DNA of 64,000 bases, from contig NC_009937.1 of NCBI RefSeq assembly GCF_000010525.1, positions 4,469,501 to 4,533,500 on the forward strand, in the 5' to 3' direction. The notes below the pieces were generated by a model. That model made no database searches. It saw nothing but the letters and a program-made list of their open reading frames with translations, and was not told the DNA's origin. This document shows positions 28,104 through 36,725 of the stretch, piece by piece. Source of the DNA: Azorhizobium caulinodans ORS 571. GTDB taxonomy: Bacteria > Pseudomonadota > Alphaproteobacteria > Rhizobiales > Xanthobacteraceae. Each line of letters starts with the position of its first letter. Positions within the stretch are counted from its first letter, which is position 1. The translations under genes and the position numbers were made by a program.

Positions 28104-31100
28104 ATGCACATCCTCGCCACCACATCGGCCAGCATCGAGGACCTCGCGGAGCCCGTGGATCTCCGCCTGCCTCCGGCCGAGGTGGTGGCGCTGTCCTTCA
28201 CCGACAGCGACCTTCTGGCCCTTGCCGCCGCCTGGCGGCAGGACCGCGCGCGATTGCCCTCGCTGCGCCTCGCGCGGCTGAAGGACCTGCGCCATCCCAT
28301 GTCGGTGGACCTGTGGATCGACCGCACGGCCCGGCACGCCAAGGTCATCCTCGTGCGCCTGCTGGGTGGGCTCGACTGGTGGCGGTACGGCGCCGAACGC
28401 CTCGCGGAACTGGCTAGGGGCAAGAACATCGCCCTGGCCCTGCTGCCGGGCGAGGATCAGGACGACCCACGCCTCGCCGCCCTTTCCACCATTGATGCGG
28501 CCGAGCTGGCAGCGATACTCGCCGGCTTCCGCCAGGGTGGCCCCGCCAACATGGCCGGCGTGCTCACGCGCCTCGCCCGCATCGCCGGCCACGCCCTGCC
28601 CGAGCCCACCGCGCCCACGCCCGTGCCCCCCGCCGCCTTCTACAGGCCCGGCGTCGGGGCCGTGGATCTGGCAAGCGTGCTGCGGGCGCCGGCGGATGAC
28701 GCACACGCCAACCTGCCCGTCCCAACCACCCCGCGCAACGCGCCCCCTCTCCCGCTTGCGGGGGAGGGTTGGGGAGGGGGCATCACACCCTCGGACGACA
28801 CACCGCCCGCAAGCCTCGCACCCACCGCCGCGCTGCGCGCGTCGCCCCCTCCCTGCCCTCCCCCGCAAGCGGGAGAGGGTGAAATGGGAGAGGCCGCCGC
28901 CGACATGCCGGGCGCTGCTACACCTGCCCGCGCGCAGAACGCGGCCTCTTTCCCTGACGCCGGCGTTTCGAGCGCTGGGGATCTTGCCGCCGCGTCAGAG
29001 GACGCCCTCTCCACCCCGCGCACCCTGCCCCCTCCCCCCTTGTGGGGGAGGGCTGGGGAGGGGGGTAGAACGCCGTCCAACCTAAACAACGCCCTGTCTC
29101 TCTCAGCCGACGCGCCCTCGCCCCAACACGGCGCGCGCCCCCGCGCCCTGCTGCTGTTCTACCGTTCCATGTGGCTCGCCGGAGATGTCGCACCGATCGA
29201 TGCGCTGGCGGGGGCGCTGTGCGCGCGGGGGGTGACGCCTGTCCCGCTCTTTCTCTCCAGCCTGAAGGACCCCGCCGCCCGCGCCTTCGTGCGGCAGGCC
29301 ATCGGCGACACCCGGCCGGATGTCATCCTCACCGCCACCGCCTTCGCGGCGGGCGAGGCGGAGGACCTCTTTCCAGCCGGCGGGCCGCCGGTGCTTCAGG
29401 TCATTCCCGCCACCACGGCGGAGGAGGCGTGGGCGGAGAGCCCGCGGGGCCTCGCGGCGGCGGACCTCGCCATGCATGTGGTGCTGCCCGAACTGGACGG
29501 GCGCGTGCTGGCGGGCGCCATCTCCTTCAAATCGCTGACGCCGCCCGCCGACGATCTCGCCTTCGCCGCCGCCCGCAATGCGCCCAATGCGGCCGGCATC
29601 GCGCAGGCGGCGGATCGGGCGGCCGCGCTGGTGCGCCTCGCCCGCACGCCCCGCGCGGAACGGCGGCTGGCGCTGCTCATGCCTGATTATCCCGGCGTGC
29701 CCGGCCGCACCGGCTATGCGGTGGGGCTCGACGTACCCGAGAGCACCTGCCGCCTCATCGAGACGCTCCGCACCGAGGGCTACACGGTGTCCGAAGCCCC
29801 CACGGATGGCGCAGCCCTGCTGCGCCGGCTGGAGGACGCGCGCGAGGCCTTCCCCCTTTCCGACTACGCCACCGCCCTCGCCACCCTGCCCGCCGAGACG
29901 CAGGCCGCAATCCACGCCGCATGGGGGCCGCCCGAGGCGAATGCGGACGTGCGGGACGGCGCCTTCGTCTTCCGCGCCGCGCGCTTCGGCAACGCGCTCG
30001 TGGCCCTGGCGCCGGAGCGGGGCGCGTCGCTGGACCGGCGGGCGGATTATCACGATCCGGCTTTGCCACCCCGCCACGCGCTGCTCGCCTTCGGCCTCTG
30101 GCTGCGGCTGCGCTTCGGGACCCATGCGCTGGTCCATATGGGCGCCCATGGCACGCTGGAGTGGCTGCCCGGCAAGACCGTGGCTCTGACCCCCGCCTGC
30201 TTCCCGCAGGCCCTGCTGGGGCCGCTGCCCGTCATCTATCCCTTCATCGTCAGCAATCCCGGCGAGGCGGCGCAGGCGAAGCGGCGGATCGCCGGCGTCA
30301 CGCTCGGCCACCTGCCCCCGCCGCTTGCGAGCGCCGGCCTCTCGGAAGCCGAGCAGCGGCTGGAGCGGCTGGTGGATGAATATGCGCAGGCGGACGGCCT
30401 CGACCGGCGCCGCCGCGAGCGCCTCGCCCGCCTCATCGTCGAGACCGCCGCCGAGACCGGCCTTTCCGCCATGGCCGGCGTGCCGGCGGATGCGGACCCC
30501 GACGCGGCGCTGCGCCAGATCGATGCCTGGCTGTGCGATGTGAAGGACCTCGCCGTGAAGGACGGGCTCCACATCTTCGGTCAGGACGATGCCGACGCCA
30601 CCCGCGCGGAGAGCGGCGCGGCGGAGCGGACGGCGCTCCTAACCGCGCTGGATGGCCGCCATGTGCCCGCCGGCCCCGCCGGATCGCCCAGCCGGGGGCG
30701 GCGTGACGTGCTGCCCACCGGCCGTAATCTCTCGACCGCCGACCCCCGCGCCATTCCCACCCCCACCGCCATGGACCTCGGCCGCCTCGCGGCGGACGAG
30801 GTGGTGCGCGCCTTCCTGCAGGAGCATGGGGATTACCCCCGCGCGCTCGTCATCGACCTCTGGGGCAGCGCCACTTTGCGCACCGGGGGCGAGGAAATCG
30901 CGCAGGGGCTGGCGCTCATGGGCTGCCGCCCGCAATGGGACGGCGCCACCGGGCGCGTCACCGGCATCGAGGTGCTGCCGCCCGCCGTGCTGGGGCGCCC
31001 GCGCGTGGACGTGACCTGGCGCATCTCCGGCCTGTTCCGCGACATCTTCCCCGCGCAGGTGGCGCTGCTCGACGCCGCCACCCGCGCGGTCGCCACCCGG

Positions 31101-31847
31101 ACCGATGAGGGTGACGACAATCCGCTCGCCGCCTCGGGCACGGCCCCGCGCATCTTCGGCGCCGCGCCGGGCGCCTATGGCGCGGGCGTGGAGGACCGGC
31201 TGGCGCGCGGCGCATTTGCGGACCGCGCCGATCTCGGCGCCGCCTATCTCGATCACGCCTCGCACGCCTATGGCGGGCCGGACGGCACCGCCCGTCCCGC
31301 CCCCGGCGCCTTCGCCGCGCGGGTCGCCGCCGCCGACGGCTTGCTTCACGGGGCGGATGATCCGGCGCGCGATCTGCTGGATGGCGGCGCGGATTCGGCC
31401 TTCATCGGCGGCTTCGCGGCGGCGGCGGAAAAGCTCGGCCGCGCGGTGGATCTCATCGTGCTGGACACCAGCGATCCCGCCCGTCCCAAGGCGCGCGACC
31501 TTGCCACCGCGCTCGCGCGCATCGTCCACGGCCGGGTGTCGCAAACGTTCATCGCCGGCCAGATGCGCCACGGCCCGCGCGGCGCCACCGAGCTTCTGGA
31601 GACGGTGGACCGCCTCATCGCCTTCGCAGAGACCACCGGCCGCGTGCCCGACCGGCTCATCGACGCGCTCCACGGCGCCTATCTGCGGGACGAAAAGGTG
31701 CGCGCCTTCCTTCTGGCGCAGAACCCCGCCGCCGCCACCTCCATGGCCCGCCGCTTCGCGGATGCCCGCCGCCGCGGCCTCTGGCACCCCCGCCGCAACG
31801 ACATCGACGCCGACCTCGACGCGCTGAGAGCGGAGGCGGCGGAATGA
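28104..31847 (+). CDS. cobN: Cobaltochelatase subunit CobN with an in-frame repeat insertion
   Basis: CobN is the large subunit of the aerobic, ATP-dependent cobaltochelatase (with CobS and CobT, not in this window) that puts cobalt into hydrogenobyrinic acid a,c-diamide. Conserved landmarks include HPMSVDLWIDRTARHAKVIL, LVHMGAHGTLEWLPGKTVAL, VTWRISGLFRDIFPAQVALL and GAYGAGVEDRL. Between about residues 210 and 335, in the linker before RALLLFYRSMWLAGDV, the frame runs through three GC-rich palindromic repeats and encodes a Pro/Gly/Ala-rich stretch (such as PPLPLAGEGWGGG) that I do not expect in other CobN proteins. The frame is intact, so the enzyme is probably functional. Confidence 0.95.
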   Translation: MHILATTSASIEDLAEPVDLRLPPAEVVALSFTDSDLLALAAAWRQDRARLPSLRLARLKDLRHPMSVDLWIDRTARHAKVILVRLLGGLDWWRYGAERLAELARGKNIALALLPGEDQDDPRLAALSTIDAAELAAILAGFRQGGPANMAGVLTRLARIAGHALPEPTAPTPVPPAAFYRPGVGAVDLASVLRAPADDAHANLPVPTTPRNAPPLPLAGEGWGGGITPSDDTPPASLAPTAALRASPPPCPPPQAGEGEMGEAAADMPGAATPARAQNAASFPDAGVSSAGDLAAASEDALSTPRTLPPPPLWGRAGEGGRTPSNLNNALSLSADAPSPQHGARPRALLLFYRSMWLAGDVAPIDALAGALCARGVTPVPLFLSSLKDPAARAFVRQAIGDTRPDVILTATAFAAGEAEDLFPAGGPPVLQVIPATTAEEAWAESPRGLAAADLAMHVVLPELDGRVLAGAISFKSLTPPADDLAFAAARNAPNAAGIAQAADRAAALVRLARTPRAERRLALLMPDYPGVPGRTGYAVGLDVPESTCRLIETLRTEGYTVSEAPTDGAALLRRLEDAREAFPLSDYATALATLPAETQAAIHAAWGPPEANADVRDGAFVFRAARFGNALVALAPERGASLDRRADYHDPALPPRHALLAFGLWLRLRFGTHALVHMGAHGTLEWLPGKTVALTPACFPQALLGPLPVIYPFIVSNPGEAAQAKRRIAGVTLGHLPPPLASAGLSEAEQRLERLVDEYAQADGLDRRRRERLARLIVETAAETGLSAMAGVPADADPDAALRQIDAWLCDVKDLAVKDGLHIFGQDDADATRAESGAAERTALLTALDGRHVPAGPAGSPSRGRRDVLPTGRNLSTADPRAIPTPTAMDLGRLAADEVVRAFLQEHGDYPRALVIDLWGSATLRTGGEEIAQGLALMGCRPQWDGATGRVTGIEVLPPAVLGRPRVDVTWRISGLFRDIFPAQVALLDAATRAVATRTDEGDDNPLAASGTAPRIFGAAPGAYGAGVEDRLARGAFADRADLGAAYLDHASHAYGGPDGTARPAPGAFAARVAAADGLLHGADDPARDLLDGGADSAFIGGFAAAAEKLGRAVDLIVLDTSDPARPKARDLATALARIVHGRVSQTFIAGQMRHGPRGATELLETVDRLIAFAETTGRVPDRLIDALHGAYLRDEKVRAFLLAQNPAAATSMARRFADARRRGLWHPRRNDIDADLDALRAEAAE
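28742..29067. repeat. Three palindromic repeats inside cobN
   Basis: Copies lie at ~28742-28780 (forward; core CTCCCGCTTGCGGGGGAG), ~28844-28880 (inverted; CTCCCCCGCAAGCGGGAG) and ~29026-29067 (forward, with TTGTGGG in the loop). They belong to the same family as the intergenic copies near 32.0, 40.1, 44.9 and 49.4 kb. All three are read through by cobN without a stop; copies 1 and 3 are in different frames relative to the repeat. Confidence 0.9.
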
Positions 31848-31904
31848 AGCACGCCCTCGCCGCGCCTCACCGCACGCCAACCTCGCGCCCTCTCCCCCCC
31901 GCGC

Positions 31905-32347
31905 ACCCCGCCCCCTCCCCCCTTGCGGGGGAGGGTTGGGGAGGGGGGTATAACGGCTGGGGCAGATGCGCCCGCTCACCGGAAGGCGGCCCGCGCGGTG
32001 CCCTGACGCGGTGCGCGCCATTCCGACACGCCCGCAGCGGAGAGCGTTCTACCCCCCTCCCTGCCCTCCCCCGCAAGGGGGGAGGGTTCTCCCGCGTGGC
32101 GCCGCACCCGGTCGCTTTTCGCCCTGCCGCCCCTCTCCACCCCAAGCACCCCGCCCCCTCCCCCCTTGCGGGGGAGGGCTGGGGAGGGGGGTATGACGGC
32201 TGGGGCAGATGCGGCCGCTCACCGGAAGGCGGCCCGCGCGGTGCCCTGACGCGGCGCGTTCCAGCACGAAAGGCTCGCAGCGGAGAGGGCATTACCCCCC
32301 TCCCTGCCCTCCCCCGCAAGGGGGGAGGGTTCTGCCGCGTGGCGCCG
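31905..32347. repeat. Tandem duplication of a 200-bp palindrome pair
   Basis: Two nearly identical ~200-bp units (31905-32104 and 32148-32347) are separated by 43 bp. Each unit starts with a forward palindrome (CCCCCTTGCGGGGGAGGG), has a shared middle that includes CTCACCGGAAGGCGGCCCGC, and ends with an inverted palindrome (CCCTCCCCCGCAAGGGGGG) followed by GCCGCGTGGCGCC-like sequence. They occupy most of the 636-bp gap between cobN and cobG. An open frame crosses them (31844-32500), but its product only translates the repeats. The last ~135 bp before cobG show no other feature. Confidence 0.9.
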
Positions 32348-32483
32348 GATGCGCATTCGCATTTCAACCTGACGTCGCCCGCAATAGCCCTGCGGAGCGT
32401 TTCAGCCATCCCACCGCGCGGCCCCCGTACGCGGCTCATGACCATTCCTCAGGCCGCACCGCCCGGCGGCAGGGCAGGTGACC

Positions 32484-33827
32484 ATGTCGACATCTCCTAG
32501 GCCCCCCTCCCGCCGGGGCATCTGCCCGGCGCTCTCAGCCCCCATGGCCACCGGCGACGGCCTCCTCGTGCGGCTCGTGCCGGCGGAGGGCTGGCTCACG
32601 CTCGCCCAGATGCGCGGGCTGGCCTCCGCCGCCCGCGCGTATGGCAATGGCATCATCGAGATCACGGCCAAGGGCAGCGTGCAGATCCGGGGTCTGACCG
32701 AGGACAGCGTCGGCCCGCTCAATGCCGCCGTGGGCCGGCTCGGCATCACGCCACGCACCGGCCTGCCCGTCGACGTCTCGCCCCTTTCCGGCATCGACGC
32801 CACCGAGGCGGTCGATGCCCGGCTGATGGCGGCCCGGCTGCATGAGATGGCGGCGGACCTCGTGCCCCGGCTCGGCGCCAAGGTCTCCGTGGTGGTGGAT
32901 GGCGGCGGGGCGCTGAGCCTCGATGCCTTCAAGACCGACGTGCGGCTGGTGGCCCGTCCCGGCAAGGGCGAGAAGATGTGGGACGTTTCGCTGGCGGGGG
33001 ATGCGGCGCGCGCGCTCCCCTTCGGCAGCGTGCGGGGGCGCGATGCGCCGGACCTCGTGCGCGGCCTGCTGGAGCGCCTCGCGGCGCTTGGCCCCTCAGC
33101 CCGTATGGCGGACGCCCTGCCCCCGGCCACCGATGCTCCGCCCCGCCCCATGCGTGAAACGAGCCCCATCGGCCTCTTCGCGCTGACGGACGGCTCGACA
33201 GCCTGCGGCATCGGCCTGCCCTTCGGCGCGCTGCACGCGGATGATCTCGACGCCCTCATCGCAGCCGCAGAAGCGGCGGGCGCACGCGACCTGCGGCCGG
33301 CGCCCGACCATGGCCTCCTCGCCACCGGCCTGTCGGCCGAGGACGTGGACACCTTCCGCACGGCGGCGGCGCAGATCGGCTGCCTCGTCCTGGCGGATGA
33401 TCCCCGCCGCTTTGTCGCCGCCTGCCCCGGCGCACCGGCCTGCGCCTCCGCTGACATTCCCGCCCGCGCCATCGCAGCGGAGGTGGCGCAGGTGCTTGGC
33501 AAGGCGCTGGACGGCTCGCTCCAGGTGCACATCTCGGCCTGCAGCAAGGGGTGCGCGCATCCTGCGCCGGCCAACCTCACCCTCGTCGGCCTGCCCGCCG
33601 ACGCCATGGACAATCGGGTGGCGCTCGTGCGAGAGGGCAGAGCGGGGGATGCAACCCGGCCGCAGATCACGGCCGAGGCGCTTCTTCCCACGCTCGCCCG
33701 CCTCGCCGGCGCGCTCGACGCGGCCCACACGCCCGGCGCGCGCATGGTCGAGACGCTGGCGGCCCTGCCGTCCTCGTCGCTGGAGCCGTTGCTGTTGTCA
33801 CCCGCCGTGCTGGAGTCCACCCCGTGA
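32484..33827 (+). CDS. cobG: Precorrin-3B synthase CobG
   Basis: CobG is the oxygen-dependent monooxygenase that makes precorrin-3B, the marker of the aerobic B12 route. It is related to sulfite/nitrite reductases: GNGIIEITAKGSVQIRGL near the N-terminus and Cys residues for an iron-sulfur centre in CPGAPAC and CSKGCAH. Length is 447 residues from the ATG; a GTG two codons upstream is equally placed behind AGGGCAGG. Its stop overlaps the start of cobH (GTGA). Confidence 0.94.
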   Translation: MSTSPRPPSRRGICPALSAPMATGDGLLVRLVPAEGWLTLAQMRGLASAARAYGNGIIEITAKGSVQIRGLTEDSVGPLNAAVGRLGITPRTGLPVDVSPLSGIDATEAVDARLMAARLHEMAADLVPRLGAKVSVVVDGGGALSLDAFKTDVRLVARPGKGEKMWDVSLAGDAARALPFGSVRGRDAPDLVRGLLERLAALGPSARMADALPPATDAPPRPMRETSPIGLFALTDGSTACGIGLPFGALHADDLDALIAAAEAAGARDLRPAPDHGLLATGLSAEDVDTFRTAAAQIGCLVLADDPRRFVAACPGAPACASADIPARAIAAEVAQVLGKALDGSLQVHISACSKGCAHPAPANLTLVGLPADAMDNRVALVREGRAGDATRPQITAEALLPTLARLAGALDAAHTPGARMVETLAALPSSSLEPLLLSPAVLESTP

Positions 33828-34462
33828 GCCCCTCGCCTCTCGATTATGAGCGCGACGGCACGGCCATCTACGAACGCTCCTTCGCCATCATCCGCGCCGA
33901 GGCCGACCTTTCCCGCTTCTCGGACGAGGAGGCGGATGTGGCCGTGCGCATGATCCATGCCTGCGGCCTTGTGGAAGCGGCGCGCGATTTCGTGTTCGGT
34001 CCCGGCTTCGTGGCGGCGGCCCGCGCGGCGCTTCAGGCCGGCGCGCCCATCCTGTGCGATGCGCAGATGGTGGCGCATGGCGTGACCCGCGCCCGGCTGC
34101 CCGCGAACAACGAAGTCATCTGCACCCTGCGCGATGAACGGGTGCCGGCGCTCGCCGCCGAAATCGGCAACACCCGATCCGCCGCCGCGCTGGAACTCTG
34201 GCGGGAGCACATGGAGGGCGCCGTGGTGGCCATCGGCAATGCGCCCACCGCCTTGTTCCATCTGTTCGAGATGCTGGATGCCGGCGCGCCGAAGCCCGCC
34301 GCCATCCTCGGCATGCCGGTGGGCTTCGTGGGCGCGGCGGAATCGAAGGATGCGCTGGCGGAAAACCCGCGCGGCGTGCCCTTCGCCATCGTGCGCGGGC
34401 GGCTGGGCGGCAGCGCCATCACCGCCGCCGCCGTCAACGCACTCGCGAGGGCCGGGCTGTGA
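33824..34462 (+). CDS. cobH: Precorrin-8X methylmutase CobH
   Basis: CobH moves the C-11 methyl group to C-12, giving hydrogenobyrinic acid. The product (212 residues from a GTG that overlaps the cobG stop) contains YERSFAIIRAEADLSRF, the catalytic His region VRMIHACGLVEAARD, and GAPILCDAQMVAHGVTR, all typical of the family. Its stop overlaps the start of cobI in the same way. Confidence 0.95.
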   Translation: MSPSPLDYERDGTAIYERSFAIIRAEADLSRFSDEEADVAVRMIHACGLVEAARDFVFGPGFVAAARAALQAGAPILCDAQMVAHGVTRARLPANNEVICTLRDERVPALAAEIGNTRSAAALELWREHMEGAVVAIGNAPTALFHLFEMLDAGAPKPAAILGMPVGFVGAAESKDALAENPRGVPFAIVRGRLGGSAITAAAVNALARAGL

Positions 34463-35193
34463 ACGCCGCCATCGGACAGCTCATCGGCGTCGGCGTCGGC
34501 CCCGGCGATCCCGAACTCATGACGCTCAAGGCCGTGCGCGCGCTGGAGCAGGCGGACGTGATCGCCCACTTCGCCAAGGCGGGCAACAACAGCCACGCCC
34601 GCACCATTGCCGGCGCACACTTCCGCCCAGGGGCGGAAGAACTGCCCCTGCTCTATCCGGTGACGACCGAGATTCACCGCCATGACGAGGCCTACAAGCT
34701 CGCCATCGGCGCCTTCTATGACGAATCCGCCGCGCGGGTCGCCGAGCGCCTCATGGCCGGGCTCAATGTGGCGGTGCTGAGCGAGGGCGATCCCCTCTTC
34801 TATGGCTCCTACATGCATCTGCATGTGCGCCTCGCCCACCGCTTTCCCACGCGGGTCATTCCCGGCGTCACCGGCATGTCCGGCTGCTGGTCGCAGGCGG
34901 GGGCGCCCATCGCGCAGGGCGATGATGTGCTGATGGTGCTGCCCGGCACGCTGGACGAGCCGGAGCTGGCCCGCCGCCTTGCCGAGGCGGATGCCGCCGT
35001 CATCATGAAGGTGGGCCGCAACCTGCCGAAGATCCGCCGCGCGCTCGCCGCAGCCGGCCGCCTGCCGCGCGCGCTCTATGTGGAGCGGGGCACCATGGCG
35101 GAGAGCTATGTGGTGCCGCTCGCCGAGCGCAATGACGACCGCGCGCCCTATTTCGCCATCGTGCTGGTGCCCGGCTGGGAGCGCGCCGCGTGA
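34459..35193 (+). CDS. cobI: Precorrin-2 C20-methyltransferase CobI
   Basis: This SAM-dependent tetrapyrrole methylase methylates precorrin-2 at C-20. It shows LIGVGVGPGDPELMTLKAVR at the N-terminus, LSEGDPLFYGSYMHLHVRL and VIPGVTGMSGCWSQAG in the substrate cleft. The GTG start overlaps the cobH stop, and the stop overlaps the cobJ start (GTGA). Length (244) is normal. Confidence 0.96.
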   Translation: MNAAIGQLIGVGVGPGDPELMTLKAVRALEQADVIAHFAKAGNNSHARTIAGAHFRPGAEELPLLYPVTTEIHRHDEAYKLAIGAFYDESAARVAERLMAGLNVAVLSEGDPLFYGSYMHLHVRLAHRFPTRVIPGVTGMSGCWSQAGAPIAQGDDVLMVLPGTLDEPELARRLAEADAAVIMKVGRNLPKIRRALAAAGRLPRALYVERGTMAESYVVPLAERNDDRAPYFAIVLVPGWERAA

Positions 35194-35942
35194 GCGGGTC
35201 GCTCACCGTGGTGGGCCTCGGCCCCGGTGCCGCCCAGCAGATGACGCCGGAGGCCGTGGCCGCGCTGGAGGCGGCGGACGAACTCTTCGGCTACGGCCCC
35301 TATCTCGCCCGCGCGCCGGAACGGCCGGGGCAGGTGCGCCACGCCTCCGACAATCGCGAGGAACTGGACCGCGCCCGCGCCGCCCTCGACCGGGCGGTGG
35401 CCGGCGCGCAGGTGGCGATGGTGTCGGGCGGCGATGCGGGCGTCTTCGCCATGGCGGCGGCTGTCTGCGAGGCGGTGGAAAAGGGGCCGGACGCCTATCG
35501 CACCGTGGAGCTTTCCGTCGTGCCGGGCGTCACTGCCATGCTGGCGGTGGCTGCGCGCATCGGCGCGCCGCTGGGGCACGATTTCTGCGCCATCTCGCTC
35601 TCCGACAATCTGAAGCCGTGGGAGCTCGTCACCGCCCGCCTCAAGGCGGCGGCGCAGGCGGGCTTCGTGATCGCGCTTTATAATCCCATCAGTAAGGCGC
35701 GGCCCTGGCAGCTCGGCTCCGCCTTCGACCTGCTGCGCGAGGTGCTGCCGGGAACCGTGCCCGTCATCTTCGGCCGAGCCGCCGGCCGGACGGACGAGCG
35801 CATCACCCTTGCCACGCTCTCGGAGGCTGATGCCGGCGTCGCGGACATGGCCACCTGCGTCATCATCGGCTCGGCCGAGACGCGGGTGGTGGAGCGGCCC
35901 GGATTGTCCCCCCTCGTCTATTCGCCGCGCTCGGCGCGATGA
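35190..35942 (+). CDS. cobJ: Precorrin-3B C17-methyltransferase CobJ
   Basis: CobJ methylates C-17 and drives ring contraction of precorrin-3B. Motifs are LTVVGLGPGAAQQMTPEAVA, MVSGGDAGVFAMAA, and FCAISLSDNLKPWE; the FVIALYNPISKARPW segment is typical of CobJ/CbiH. The product is 250 residues. It is the last of the overlapping cobG-H-I-J chain; map follows after 27 bp. Confidence 0.96.
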   Translation: MSGSLTVVGLGPGAAQQMTPEAVAALEAADELFGYGPYLARAPERPGQVRHASDNREELDRARAALDRAVAGAQVAMVSGGDAGVFAMAAAVCEAVEKGPDAYRTVELSVVPGVTAMLAVAARIGAPLGHDFCAISLSDNLKPWELVTARLKAAAQAGFVIALYNPISKARPWQLGSAFDLLREVLPGTVPVIFGRAAGRTDERITLATLSEADAGVADMATCVIIGSAETRVVERPGLSPLVYSPRSAR

Positions 35943-35969
35943 TGCAGGGCTGATGCGAAAGGACAGGCC

Positions 35970-36725
35970 ATGACGCTGTCGAATGACGACGAGCTGAAGG
36001 CAATGCAGGAGATCGGCCGCATCTGCGCCGAGACGCTGGAGGCGATGAGCAAGGCGATCGAGCCCGGCATCACCACCCGCGAGCTGGACGGGATCGGCCG
36101 GGCCTTTCTGGAGGCCGCCGGCGCGCAGTCGGCGCCCGAGACGGTCTATGATTTTCCCGGCGCCACCTGCATCAGCATCAATGAGGAAGTCGCCCACGGC
36201 ATTCCCGGCGACCGCGTCATCCGGCCCGGCGATCTCGTGAACATTGACGTTTCGGCGCACAAGAACGGCTATTTCGCCGACACCGGCGCCTCCTTCGCCG
36301 TGCCACCGGTGACGCGGGCGGTGGAGAAGCTCTGCCGCGACGGACGCCGCGCCATGTGGGCGGGCCTGCGGCAGGTGGCGCCGGGCCGCCTGCTGGCGGG
36401 CATCGGTCAGGCTGTGGGCGCCTTTGCCAAGAAGAACGGCTATACGCTGGTGCGCAATCTCGCGAGCCACGGCGTCGGCCTCTCGCTGCACGAGGAGCCC
36501 ACCGAAATCGCCACCTGGCCGGATGCCTCCGATCGCCGGATCATCACGGAAGGGCTGGTGTTCACGGTGGAGCCCTTCCTGTCGCTCGGCGCGACCCTCG
36601 CCGAAAATGTCGAGGACGATCCGTGGACGCTCTATAGCGAACCTCGCGCCCTCACGGTCCAGTACGAGCACACGGTGGTCGCCACCCGCAACGGCCCGCT
36701 CGTGCTGACCATGCCGGGGCATTAA
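35970..36725 (+). CDS. map: Type I methionine aminopeptidase
   Basis: MetAP removes the initiator Met from new proteins. All five metal ligands are visible: Asp in LVNIDVSAHKNG, Asp in YFADTGASFA, His in NLASHGVGLSLHEEP, Glu in FTVEPFLS and Glu in QYEHTVV. The substrate-binding His is in EEVAHGIPGDR. There is no N-terminal zinc-finger extension. It is unusual to find it in a cobalamin cluster; cobalt is a classic in vitro cofactor of this enzyme. Its stop codon overlaps the cobK stop on the opposite strand (shared TTAA). Confidence 0.95.
   Translation: MTLSNDDELKAMQEIGRICAETLEAMSKAIEPGITTRELDGIGRAFLEAAGAQSAPETVYDFPGATCISINEEVAHGIPGDRVIRPGDLVNIDVSAHKNGYFADTGASFAVPPVTRAVEKLCRDGRRAMWAGLRQVAPGRLLAGIGQAVGAFAKKNGYTLVRNLASHGVGLSLHEEPTEIATWPDASDRRIITEGLVFTVEPFLSLGATLAENVEDDPWTLYSEPRALTVQYEHTVVATRNGPLVLTMPGH

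Noticed and set aside
28742-29067. A CRISPR array, because of the repeated palindromic units.
   Set aside because: Repeats are few, alternate in orientation, have irregular spacing and lie in a coding frame; no cas gene is present.
31844-32500. A 218-codon plus-strand frame overlapping the end of cobN.
   Set aside because: It merely translates the duplicated palindromic repeats, and its product is two copies of the same low-complexity string.
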